Shown here in pieces: positions 6,731-13,046 of a DNA stretch of 13,785 bases. The DNA is from Gemmatimonadota bacterium (GTDB lineage: Bacteria; Gemmatimonadota; Gemmatimonadetes; Palauibacterales; Palauibacteraceae): assembly GCA_013042495.1 (NCBI GenBank), contig JABDQB010000329.1, positions 1-13,785 of the forward strand, given 5' to 3'. The translations under genes and the position numbers were made by a program. How positions within the stretch are numbered: position 1 is the stretch's first letter; each line of letters starts with the position of its first letter. Under the pieces are notes generated by a model. That model had not been told where the DNA came from, did no database searches, and saw nothing but the letters and a program-made list of their open reading frames with translations.

Positions 6731-8187
6731 CGCAAGCCGGCCGGGATGGCGGAGAGGAGCGCCCGCGCCTTGTCGAGCGTCTCCGCGTATTCAGCGGCCG
6801 GATCCGAGTCCGCGACGACCGCGCCGCCGGCGTGAAAGATGACCTTGCCTTCAGTGGCGATGGCGATGCGAATCGAGACGCTCGTGTCCATGTCCCCGCC
6901 GAAACCCAGGTAGCCGACGGCCCCGCAATATGGTCCCCGGGCCACCGGCTCGATCTCCGAAATGAGCTGCATAGCCCGGATTTTTGGCGCGCCCGTGACG
7001 GAGCCGGAGGGAAAGGTCGCGCCCAGAAGGTCCGATGTATCGAGCCCCATCTTCAGCGTTCCCTCCACCGTCGATACGAGGTGATGCACGGTTCGATAGG
7101 ACTCGATCCGAAATAGCTCACTGGCGCGCACCGAGTCGGGTCGGCAGACGCGGGACAGGTCGTTACGGAGGAGGTCGACGATCATCAGGTTCTCGGCTCG
7201 ATCCTTCACGCTCGCCTGCAGGCTTTCCGCCAGGGCCCGATCTTCCGTGGGATCTTCGGCGCGGGGGCGGGTCCCCTTGATCGGACGCGTCTGCACGTTC
7301 CCGGTGAGCGAGACGTGAAGGAAGCGCTCGGGTGACGTACTGAGAACGGAAAACTGGTCCCCCGCGAAGAAGGCTCCAAACGGCGCCGGACTGGCGTCTC
7401 GCAGCCTGAGGTAGAGATGCGCAGGGCTCTCGCCGGAGTTGATTTCGAAACGCTGCGACAAATTGACCTGGTAAACGTCTCCTGCGCGGATCCACTCGAT
7501 CGCTTGACGGACGGCCTCTTGATACGCTTCGGGCGAGAACGTGGAGCGCAGTCCCGGGTGACTCGGGACAGGGTGTGTCGGCGGGGCTGCCGTCGGGCGG
7601 CTGCTCAATCCCGATCCGCCGGGTAACCGATACTCGGCCGGCGTCGGGCCGCCGTTCAGCCACTCGTTTGCCTGCCGCAGGCGCCGCGCCGCCAGGTCCC
7701 CGGCGAGCTCGTCTCCATCGGCGGACCCGGTCGAAGAAATCCAGCACCGGTCTTCCTCTCGATCCCACCCGACCACCAGGTCGTAAAAGCCGATTTCCAG
7801 GTCGGGGGTTGCCAGGTCACGGTATTCAGCCGGCGGGATCGATTCGAGGTCGGACGCGAGTTCGTAGCCGAACATGCCCGCCGCCCCTCCGCAAAACGGT
7901 GGCAGGCCGGCCACGTTGGACAGACGGTATCGGCCCATTGCGTCCTGGAGTTCACGAAGCGGGGCCCCACGTGCGGGGCGGATTCCTCCCGACTCTATCC
8001 ACTCGGCATTTCCGTTCCGCCCGCGCAGCACCCGGAACGGGTCTACCGCGAGAAAGGAATAGCGACCGGACGACTGCCCTGTGAGAGACGTGTCGAGCCA
8101 GACAGTCCAGGGCTCTTCGGAGAGCCTCGCGAACAGTTCCTCGGGCCGGGGGGCTCCGCTGATTTCGCGGACGAGCGGGATGCTCAC
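6727..8187 (-). CDS. pabB: Aminodeoxychorismate synthase component I (PabB)
   Basis: Converts chorismate plus ammonia to 4-amino-4-deoxychorismate on the way to p-aminobenzoate and folate. The protein has 486 aa. An N-terminal domain (about 1-195, with AAGMFGYELASDLE) is joined by a Pro/Ser-rich linker (about 200-235) to the chorismate-binding domain, which starts at YQEAVRQAIEWIRAGDVYQV. The motif PIKGT (302-306) contains Lys304, the lysine that in PabB acts as nucleophile at chorismate C2; anthranilate synthase TrpE has PIAGT, so this residue separates the two. Other family blocks are ENLMIVDLLRNDLSRV, FPSGSVTGAPKIRAM and GGAVVADSDPAAEY. The start is GTG at 8187: its frame is blocked upstream by the stop of the previous gene and no ATG intervenes. 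It lies 30 bases downstream of the COG0720 gene and overlaps pabA by four bases. Confidence 0.93.
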   Translation of the reverse strand: MSIPLVREISGAPRPEELFARLSEEPWTVWLDTSLTGQSSGRYSFLAVDPFRVLRGRNGNAEWIESGGIRPARGAPLRELQDAMGRYRLSNVAGLPPFCGGAAGMFGYELASDLESIPPAEYRDLATPDLEIGFYDLVVGWDREEDRCWISSTGSADGDELAGDLAARRLRQANEWLNGGPTPAEYRLPGGSGLSSRPTAAPPTHPVPSHPGLRSTFSPEAYQEAVRQAIEWIRAGDVYQVNLSQRFEINSGESPAHLYLRLRDASPAPFGAFFAGDQFSVLSTSPERFLHVSLTGNVQTRPIKGTRPRAEDPTEDRALAESLQASVKDRAENLMIVDLLRNDLSRVCRPDSVRASELFRIESYRTVHHLVSTVEGTLKMGLDTSDLLGATFPSGSVTGAPKIRAMQLISEIEPVARGPYCGAVGYLGFGGDMDTSVSIRIAIATEGKVIFHAGGAVVADSDPAAEYAETLDKARALLSAIPAGLR

Positions 8188-8217
8188 TCCGTTCGTACCC
8201 CCTTCAGGAAAAGGTCT

Positions 8218-8709
8218 TCAGATTTCGAGCGACCCGGCCCAGAAAGCGGACTGGCCCGGGGATTCTTCGACCTCGATCTGCAGACGCTCCAACGGCCCGC
8301 AATCGGCAGTTCGCAAGTCCTTCGCCAGTCGCCTCCCGAGGTACTCGGCGATGTTCTCAGCCGTGGTGTTGGCGATGGGCAGAATGACGGCATCGGCCAC
8401 AGGGAATACGTAGCGTCGGTCGCGGTGTCTCACCTCGACCTCGTCGCCGGACGACGCCAGGTGGAACTCCTGGTTGAACTCCGGAAGGATCACGCGGTGG
8501 TCCAGCTCCGCGAGAAGCTTCTCCATGTCTCGTCTCAGGGCGATGAAGTCATAGACGAGGGAGTGCCGATCCAGATCTCCCTCCAGAGTCACGCCGACAC
8601 GGTAGTTGTGTCCGTGCAGCGGCTCGCAACCTCCGTCACCGTAGGTAATGAAGTGGGCGGCGGCGAAGACCAGCACGTCCTTGCCAACCGCGACTCTGAA
8701 GTCTGTCAT
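8218..8709 (-). CDS. 6-pyruvoyltetrahydropterin synthase / QueD family (COG0720) enzyme
   Basis: Tunnel-fold enzyme of 163 aa acting on 7,8-dihydroneopterin triphosphate. Zinc ligands are His19 (AAAHF), His32 and His34 (LHGHNY), and the catalytic cysteine is Cys28. The Cys-x3-HGH spacing is the type seen in QueD, which makes 6-carboxy-tetrahydropterin for queuosine. Glu29 directly follows the cysteine. In PTPS-III enzymes, which replace the folate enzyme FolB, a glutamate takes over from the cysteine, so a dual or folate role is possible given that pabB and pabA follow immediately. ELDHRV (the conserved Asp-His) and the late Glu of LQIEVEES complete the fold's expected residues. ATG 8709 has GGGAGG eight bases upstream. 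It is first in the pterin/pab operon. The family is certain; product specificity is unresolved. Confidence 0.9.
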   Translation of the reverse strand: MTDFRVAVGKDVLVFAAAHFITYGDGGCEPLHGHNYRVGVTLEGDLDRHSLVYDFIALRRDMEKLLAELDHRVILPEFNQEFHLASSGDEVEVRHRDRRYVFPVADAVILPIANTTAENIAEYLGRRLAKDLRTADCGPLERLQIEVEESPGQSAFWAGSLEI

Positions 8710-8717
8710 CGGCTACG

Positions 8718-8723
8718 CCTCCC
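8718..8723 (-). promoter_or_regulatory. Ribosome binding site of the COG0720 gene
   Basis: GGGAGG on the minus strand, eight bases from the ATG at 8709. This is the strongest Shine-Dalgarno of the cluster and supports the chosen start. Confidence 0.6.
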
Positions 8724-8790
8724 GCATCGGATTGACACTCCACCGTCCCCCCCATCGTACAGGCCTCCGGACGCCGGCGCAGCCCGTGCC

Positions 8791-8812
8791 GGGGCGGCGC
8801 TCTTGCCGCCCC
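8791..8812. repeat. GC-rich perfect inverted repeat between divergent genes
   Basis: GGGGCGGC (8791-8798) is followed by the six-base loop GCTCTT and the exact complement GCCGCCCC (8805-8812). It lies in the 182-base gap between the divergent COG0720 gene and thpR, where no terminator is expected, and it lacks a T-tract on either strand. A wider pair, GGCCTCC (8762-8768) and GGAGGCC (8839-8845), flanks it. It may be an operator, a structured leader element or chance in GC-rich DNA; the sequence alone does not decide. Confidence 0.5.
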
Positions 8813-8891
8813 AGCGCGCTCCGGGCCAGCTTGTACGGGGAGGCCATGCCCCGAAGGCGGGATAGACAGAAGTAAATGGAAGCGAGGTCGC

Positions 8892-9458
8892 ATGCGCATC
8901 TTCGTGGCCGTGAATTTCCCGGCTCGACTGCGCCAGAAGATCGCCAGGCTCTCCCGTCCGCTTCAGGAGGCGGGAGTACCGGGGCGGTGGACCGAGGTCG
9001 ATCACGTGCACCTCACTCTCAAGTTCATCGGCGAGGTGCCCCTGGAGAGGGTCGATCCGATCGCCGCGGCGTTGGAGGAGGTCGCGGGCAGCTTCCGTCC
9101 CTTCGAGATGAAATTCGGGCCGATCGGCGCGTTTCCGTCTCCCCGTCGCCCCCGCGTGGTGTGGCTCGGGGTCGAGCCGACTCCGGAGTTGCGATTCATA
9201 AAGGACGATCTCGAGAGACGTCTGGCGGAGCTGGGCATCGCTCGCGAAGAGCGGCCCTATCAACCGCACGTGACGCTGGGCAAGGCGCCGCGCGCGGCGG
9301 AGGCCGGAGAATTCCGGCGGCTCGAGGAAGTTGCGCGCTCACTCCGGGTGCCCGACGTGTATCGAGTGACGCACCTCGATCTCATGAAGAGTCAGCTGGG
9401 GGCTGAGGGTGCCGTGCACACACGGCTGGTCGCGGCTCGTATGGGGCCGCGCGGTTGA
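8892..9458 (+). CDS. thpR: RNA 2',3'-cyclic phosphodiesterase (2H phosphoesterase, LigT/ThpR)
   Basis: 2H-superfamily enzyme of 188 aa. It opens 2',3'-cyclic phosphates on RNA ends to 2'-phosphates; the in vivo substrate in most bacteria is unsettled, and some homologues ligate tRNA halves in vitro. The two catalytic motifs are clear: HLTLKFIG (His40, Thr42) and HVTLGK (His126, Thr128), spaced as in the family. The N-terminus MRIFVAVNFP is the typical first strand, and IKDDLERRLAELGI plus the PYQPHVTL approach are family-like. ATG 8892 has GAGG four bases upstream; an ATG at 8876 belongs to another frame. It is transcribed away from the pterin operon and is followed by the unknown membrane protein after 29 bases, or with a 4-base overlap if that gene uses its upstream TTG. 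Confidence 0.93.
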   Translation: MRIFVAVNFPARLRQKIARLSRPLQEAGVPGRWTEVDHVHLTLKFIGEVPLERVDPIAAALEEVAGSFRPFEMKFGPIGAFPSPRRPRVVWLGVEPTPELRFIKDDLERRLAELGIAREERPYQPHVTLGKAPRAAEAGEFRRLEEVARSLRVPDVYRVTHLDLMKSQLGAEGAVHTRLVAARMGPRG

Positions 9459-9487
9459 GCGCCCGAAGCGCTCGCCCGGGGGCGGGA

Positions 9488-10129
9488 ATGATCAAGAACT
9501 GTCTTGCACGTGTAGGCTGTCTGGCTCTGATCCTGGTGGTCGTGGCCGGGGGGTGGCTATTTCGGGACGATCTCGCCGGGTGGTGGAGACGACTCGAAAT
9601 CACGTCGGCGTCGCAGCCCAGCGAGGACCTGGCGGAGCGCGCGACGCAGAAGCTGGAGGCCGTGACGGCGCGGGATGGAATGCGGAGACTGGAGCTAAGC
9701 CAGGCCGAAATTCAGAGCTTGCTCACATATCGAGCCGGACCGCTGCTGCCGGCCGGGATCACCGAGCCGGTGGTGGAATTGCGTGACAGCACGGTTCTTC
9801 TGTCCGCCCGGGTCGACCCGAGGGGGCTCGAAGGTCTGGCATCGCCCGAGGTCGTCGAGAGGTTGTTTTCCGATTCGGCGAAAGTCGTCGTCGAGCTGTG
9901 GCCCGGCGTCCTGACGCCCGGTGTGGCCCGGGTCGAGATCTTGACCCTTCAGGCCGGCTCTATCGTCGTCCCGTCGATGATGGTCCCGTGGATTCTGGAA
10001 AGTATCGAGATGCCCGGAGTCGAAACGACGGGGGTCATGCTATTGCTGCCGACCCCGGGAAGGGTCGCGGACTTCGAGGTCGAGTCGGGGAAGCTCGTTC
10101 TCGAGCTGACGGGAGCGGACGGCGACTGA
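9488..10129 (+). CDS. Membrane-anchored protein of unknown function
   Basis: I do not recognise a named family. The protein has 213 aa from ATG 9488, with one hydrophobic segment at about residues 7-25 (VGCLALILVVVAGGW) followed by Trp/Arg-rich residues. This predicts an N-in signal anchor with about 185 residues in the periplasm. The exported part has a short helix-like stretch (SQAEIQSLLTY) and then alternating hydrophobic/charged strands (ITEPVVELRDSTVLLSARVD, later a repeat of strands near the C-terminus). The pattern vaguely recalls lipid-binding LmeA/DUF2993-like proteins, though I cannot show homology. An alternative start, TTG at 9455, would overlap the thpR stop as TTGA and add eleven residues; ATG is preferred, with a purine-rich GGGGGCGGGA before it. 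Lying just before lepB, it may act in envelope biogenesis, but that is guilt by position only. Confidence 0.75.
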   Translation: MIKNCLARVGCLALILVVVAGGWLFRDDLAGWWRRLEITSASQPSEDLAERATQKLEAVTARDGMRRLELSQAEIQSLLTYRAGPLLPAGITEPVVELRDSTVLLSARVDPRGLEGLASPEVVERLFSDSAKVVVELWPGVLTPGVARVEILTLQAGSIVVPSMMVPWILESIEMPGVETTGVMLLLPTPGRVADFEVESGKLVLELTGADGD

Positions 10130-10315
10130 TCGGGAATCGCTCTCGTTGAGGTCGAGTTGAGTGCAGCGGCCACCTTGCCAACGTATAGTGAGTGGAGTTG
10201 CCCGACGGATAGGCGGAACGCTCGATCGAACGAAGGGTTAGTTTCTCACCGACGGAACGCGCCGATCGTGAAGCTTCGTGGGTGAGTACACTTAGACAGG
10301 CAGGTGCAGGGAAGG

Positions 10316-11065
10316 ATGAGCAAGAGCATGAAGAAGGCCAAGCAGAAGCAGGAGGCGGAGAGCGGCTCTGTCGGCCGGTGGCTGTGGGAATGGACCAAGT
10401 CCATCGCCGTCGCCTTCCTGTTGTTCATCCTCGTGAGGACGTTCGTCGTCGAGGCGTTTCAGATACCCACCGGATCGATGGAGCAGACCCTTCTTGTGGG
10501 TGATTTCCTGCTCGTCAACAAGATGGTATACGGAGCGGAGCTGCCGGGAACGGGGGTGAGGCTCCCGGCCTTCGACCCCCCGGCCCGCGGTGACATCGTG
10601 GTGTTCTCTCCTCCGCCGGCGGCTCGGCAGGCGGCAAACACCAATTATGTCAAGCGAATCGTTGGGCTTCCCGGAGACACTCTTCTGATGGTCGAGGGCG
10701 TTCTGTACCGGAACGGGAGTCAGGTGGCGGAACCTTACGCCCGACATACCCGCCCGTATGAAGATCCACGGAGCCCGCAGTTCGACTGGCAACGCACCCA
10801 CCTGGTCGAGAGTGGGCGCCGGGTGCACGAATACAGGCCCACGAGGGACAACTGGGGTCCGATCACGGTTCCCCTGGACAGCTTCTTCGTGATGGGAGAC
10901 AACCGCGACAATTCCGAAGATTCCCGCTATTGGGGTTTCGTTCCGGACCAGTCGATCAAGGGACGGCCCTGGATCATCTACTTCTCCTACGACCGAAACA
11001 AGATCACCCCGTTTCCCTGGCTCACCGAGATTCGTTGGAGCCGATTGTTCGACTCCATCAGGTGA
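10316..11065 (+). CDS. lepB: Signal peptidase I
   Basis: Inner-membrane serine protease that removes Sec and Tat signal peptides on the periplasmic side. 249 aa from ATG 10316. A Lys/Gln/Glu-rich cytoplasmic start (2-16) leads to one transmembrane helix (about 27-46). The catalytic serine is Ser54 in IPTGSMEQTL and the general base is Lys113 in YVKRIVGLPGD. Box E, GDNRDNSEDSR (194-204), and WGFVP follow. Between the catalytic boxes lies a family-variable stretch with a region of about 45 residues (RHTRPYEDPRSPQFDW and onward). The start is uncertain: in-frame GTG 10304 and ATG 10328 are alternatives, and AGGTG nine bases before 10316 is the best Shine-Dalgarno candidate. The 186 bases upstream hold no gene. 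rpoD follows after 47 bases on the same strand, so co-transcription is possible. Confidence 0.95.
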   Translation: MSKSMKKAKQKQEAESGSVGRWLWEWTKSIAVAFLLFILVRTFVVEAFQIPTGSMEQTLLVGDFLLVNKMVYGAELPGTGVRLPAFDPPARGDIVVFSPPPAARQAANTNYVKRIVGLPGDTLLMVEGVLYRNGSQVAEPYARHTRPYEDPRSPQFDWQRTHLVESGRRVHEYRPTRDNWGPITVPLDSFFVMGDNRDNSEDSRYWGFVPDQSIKGRPWIIYFSYDRNKITPFPWLTEIRWSRLFDSIR

Positions 11066-11112
11066 CGTAGGCGGACGAATCCGGCCCGAACGGTCCCCCG
11101 GATGCGAGGAAG

Positions 11113-11964
11113 ATGGCGCGAAAGGCTGACGGTACGGGAGTCGGTTCTCTCGACATGTATCTGAGAGAGATCGCGGGTCATCCCATTCTGACCCGGGACG
11201 AAGAGGTCCACCTTGCGCAGGCGATCCGAGAAGGGGACGAGGAGGCACTGAACCATCTGGTGGCTGCCAACCTTCGGTTCGTCGTGACCGTCGCGAAGCG
11301 CTACCGTAACCACGGTGTCGCTTTCGCGGATCTCGTGAACGAGGGCAATCTCGGCCTGATGCGAGCGGCGCGCCGGTTCGACGAAACCAAGGGCGTGCGA
11401 TTCATCTCGTACGCCGTATGGTGGATACGCCAGGCCATGATGCAGGCGATCGCGGAGCAGTCCAGGATCGTGCGGGTGCCCGTTGGGCGTATGGACGAGG
11501 CCAACAAGGTGGTGCGCACGTCGCGGAGGCTGAGCCAGGAGCTGGGACGCCGCGCGACCCCTGAAGAGGTGGGCCTCGAGCTCGGTCTCTCCCCGGAAGC
11601 CATCCAGCGGGCCCTCACCATGCAGGCGGGCTACATATCCCTCGACGCGCCCGTCCCGGACGCCGAGGACACCTCGATGCTCGAGCTCATTCCGGACCGC
11701 GAGGGTGAGGAGCCCGACGAGCGCACGCAGCGCGAGGCGCTTCGCGAGGTGCTGGAAGCGAGTCTCAATCATCTCCCGGACAGGGAAGCGCGCATCATCA
11801 AGATGTATTTCGGGCTGGAGGGAGAGGAGTCACACACCCTCGAGCAGATCGGGCGGAAGTTCTCGGTCAGCCGCGAGCGAATCCGGCAGATCAAAGACCG
11901 AGCCCTCGTCCGTCTCAGACTGGGGGCCACGGGTCGGGTTCTGGAGTCCTTTCGCGAACACTGA
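11113..11964 (+). CDS. rpoD: Primary-type sigma-70 factor (short RpoD/SigA)
   Basis: Sigma-70 family transcription initiation factor of 283 aa. Region 1.2 begins at SLDMYLREIAGHPILTRDEE (12-31) and region 2.1 at NLRFVVTVAKRY (53-64). The core-binding region 2.2 is DLVNEGNLGL (73-82), and the -10 recognition and melting regions 2.3/2.4 are RFISYAVWWIRQA (96-108). Region 3 follows, then the region 4.2 helix-turn-helix HTLEQIGRKFSVSRERIRQI (241-260). Region 1.1 is absent, as in the short primary sigmas of Bacteroidota and some relatives, so this is probably the housekeeping factor and not a stress sigma. GAGGAAG directly abuts the ATG, giving unusually tight spacing; no better in-frame start is seen. 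It is downstream of lepB and upstream of the ribosomal protein operon, whose promoter begins 19 bases past its stop. Confidence 0.93.
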   Translation: MARKADGTGVGSLDMYLREIAGHPILTRDEEVHLAQAIREGDEEALNHLVAANLRFVVTVAKRYRNHGVAFADLVNEGNLGLMRAARRFDETKGVRFISYAVWWIRQAMMQAIAEQSRIVRVPVGRMDEANKVVRTSRRLSQELGRRATPEEVGLELGLSPEAIQRALTMQAGYISLDAPVPDAEDTSMLELIPDREGEEPDERTQREALREVLEASLNHLPDREARIIKMYFGLEGEESHTLEQIGRKFSVSRERIRQIKDRALVRLRLGATGRVLESFREH

Positions 11965-11982
11965 AACCTCGTACGGTGAGTC

Positions 11983-12011
11983 TTGACACCCGCATATACG
12001 CCCTTTAGCTT
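11983..12011 (+). promoter_or_regulatory. Sigma-70 promoter for the rplM-rpsI-rpsB operon
   Basis: TTGACA (11983-11988) is a perfect consensus -35, followed by a 17-base spacer and TAGCTT (12006-12011), a 4/6 match to the -10. Transcription would begin near 12018, giving a leader of about 113 bases before rplM. This is the best promoter match in the window and sits where a ribosomal protein operon promoter is expected. Confidence 0.65.
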
Positions 12012-12040
12012 TCGGGGCTGTTAGCGGGATGAACTCGGCC

Positions 12041-12072
12041 GCTGCCGCCAAGTGCGGGGCGGCTCGCTTTTT
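12041..12072 (+). terminator. Intrinsic terminator or attenuator hairpin in the rplM leader
   Basis: GCCGCC (12044-12049) pairs exactly with GGCGGC (12058-12063) around an eight-base loop. The outer GC (12041-12042) can also pair with GC (12066-12067) across a small internal loop. Five T residues (12068-12072) follow at once, the classic layout of a Rho-independent terminator. It lies downstream of the TTGACA promoter and upstream of rplM, so it is either an attenuator acting on the ribosomal operon or the terminator of the lepB-rpoD unit overlapping the leader. Confidence 0.6.
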
Positions 12073-12130
12073 CTCCCAGATTTCAGTGCGAACACGTGAA
12101 GGCGCCTCGGGTGCGCGAGCGGGCGGGGCG

Positions 12131-12568
12131 ATGTCGGTAATGAAGACGTACTCGGTCAAAGCAGGCGAGATTCAGCACGACTGGTTTGTCGTCGATGCCC
12201 GGGACCAGGTCCTGGGGCGTCTGGCGACTCGTGTGGCGTCCGTTCTCAGGGGCAAGCACAAGCCGATGTTCAGCACGCACCTCGACGTGGGTGACTACGT
12301 GGTCGTGGTGAATGCCCGGGACGTGCGTCTGACGGGTCGGAAGGCGGAGCAGAAGGAGTATTTCAGCCACAGCGGATACATGGGTGGCGAGCGCATGATT
12401 CCGTTCGACAGGATGATGAAGACTCATCCGGAGCGGGTGATCGAACGTGCAGTCAAGGGAATGCTCCCCAAGAACGCCCTCGGACGCCAGATGGCGCAGA
12501 AGCTCAAAGTGTATGCCGGTGCGGAGCACCCGCATGCCGCGCAGCGACCGCAGCCCATGGACGTCTGA
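12131..12568 (+). CDS. rplM: 50S ribosomal protein L13 (uL13)
   Basis: Large-subunit ribosomal protein that binds 23S rRNA early in assembly. Family blocks are DWFVVDARDQVLGRLAT, LRGKHKP, GDYVVVVNA, the Tyr/His-rich FSHSGYMGGE, HPERVIERAVKGMLPKNALG and KLKVYAGAEHPHAAQRPQ. Two ATGs compete. From 12140 (MKTYSVK) the protein has 142 aa and aligns with the family start. ATG 12131 adds Met-Ser-Val and has GGCGG four bases upstream, so I chose it with little preference. The frame is open upstream to ATG 12029, but those 34 extra residues are Ala/Arg-rich, overlap the leader hairpin and have no counterpart in L13. First gene of the operon, 34 bases before rpsI. Confidence 0.95.
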   Translation: MSVMKTYSVKAGEIQHDWFVVDARDQVLGRLATRVASVLRGKHKPMFSTHLDVGDYVVVVNARDVRLTGRKAEQKEYFSHSGYMGGERMIPFDRMMKTHPERVIERAVKGMLPKNALGRQMAQKLKVYAGAEHPHAAQRPQPMDV

Positions 12569-12593
12569 CGGACGGGGCGCATCAAAACGACAC

Positions 12594-12598
12594 GGAGG
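12594..12598 (+). promoter_or_regulatory. Ribosome binding site that fixes the TTG start of rpsI
   Basis: GGAGG, four bases before TTG 12603. It is the only good Shine-Dalgarno near the start of S9 and justifies the rare initiation codon. Confidence 0.65.
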
Positions 12599-12602
12599 AA
12601 GT

Positions 12603-12998
12603 TTGGCGGACAGTACGACATACCAGGGGCTCGGCCGGCGCAAGGCGGCGGTCGCACGTGTATGGCTCAGGCCGGGAGAGAGCTCGTGGAGCATCAACGG
12701 CCGGGTCATTGATGACTATTTTCCCCTTGCTCGCCATCGGACCGTTGCAGGAAAGCCGTTCGAAGTGACGGGCATGGAAGGACAATTCGGGGTGCATGCC
12801 CGTGTGACGGGCGGCGGACCGTCCGGTCAGGCCGCGGCGATTCAGCTGGCGATAGCGCGCGCCATCCTCAAGGTGGACGAGGACATGCGTGTCACGCTGC
12901 GATCGCACGATCTCCTGACGCGCGACCCTCGGGTCGTCGAGCGCAAGAAGCCGGGCCAGCCGAAAGCGCGCAAGCGATTCCAGTTTTCCAAGCGGTAG
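12603..12998 (+). CDS. rpsI: 30S ribosomal protein S9 (uS9)
   Basis: Small-subunit head protein of 131 aa whose C-terminal tail reaches the P-site tRNA. The N-terminal GLGRRKAAVARVWLRPG, the central VTGGGPSGQAAAIQLAIARA and the C-terminal RDPRVVERKKPGQPKARKRF ending in FQFSKR are diagnostic; the terminal Ser-Lys-Arg that contacts tRNA is intact. Translation most likely starts at TTG 12603 (giving MADSTTYQG), since no ATG or GTG lies between the preceding Shine-Dalgarno and the conserved GRRK block. It follows rplM by 34 bases in the near-universal rplM-rpsI pair and precedes rpsB by 48 bases. Confidence 0.95.
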   Translation: MADSTTYQGLGRRKAAVARVWLRPGESSWSINGRVIDDYFPLARHRTVAGKPFEVTGMEGQFGVHARVTGGGPSGQAAAIQLAIARAILKVDEDMRVTLRSHDLLTRDPRVVERKKPGQPKARKRFQFSKR

Positions 12999-13046
12999 AA
13001 GTCAGGCCGCGGCGTAGCCGAACCCAAGCAGCGAGTTATCGATAGC

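Noticed and set aside
6727..8187. PabB gene read as trpE (anthranilate synthase component I).
   Set aside because: The lysine motif PIKGT, in place of PIAGT, and the pterin-gene context favour aminodeoxychorismate synthase.
10184..10189. TATAGT as the -10 element of a lepB promoter.
   Set aside because: Good hexamer, but no acceptable -35 lies 16-18 bases upstream (GTGCAG at 17), and it would leave a leader over 100 bases long; possible but not supported.
12029..12130. In-frame N-terminal extension of L13 from ATG 12029, or a leader peptide.
   Set aside because: The added residues are Ala/Arg-rich, absent from L13 proteins and encoded by the hairpin/T-tract region; a leader peptide role has no further support.
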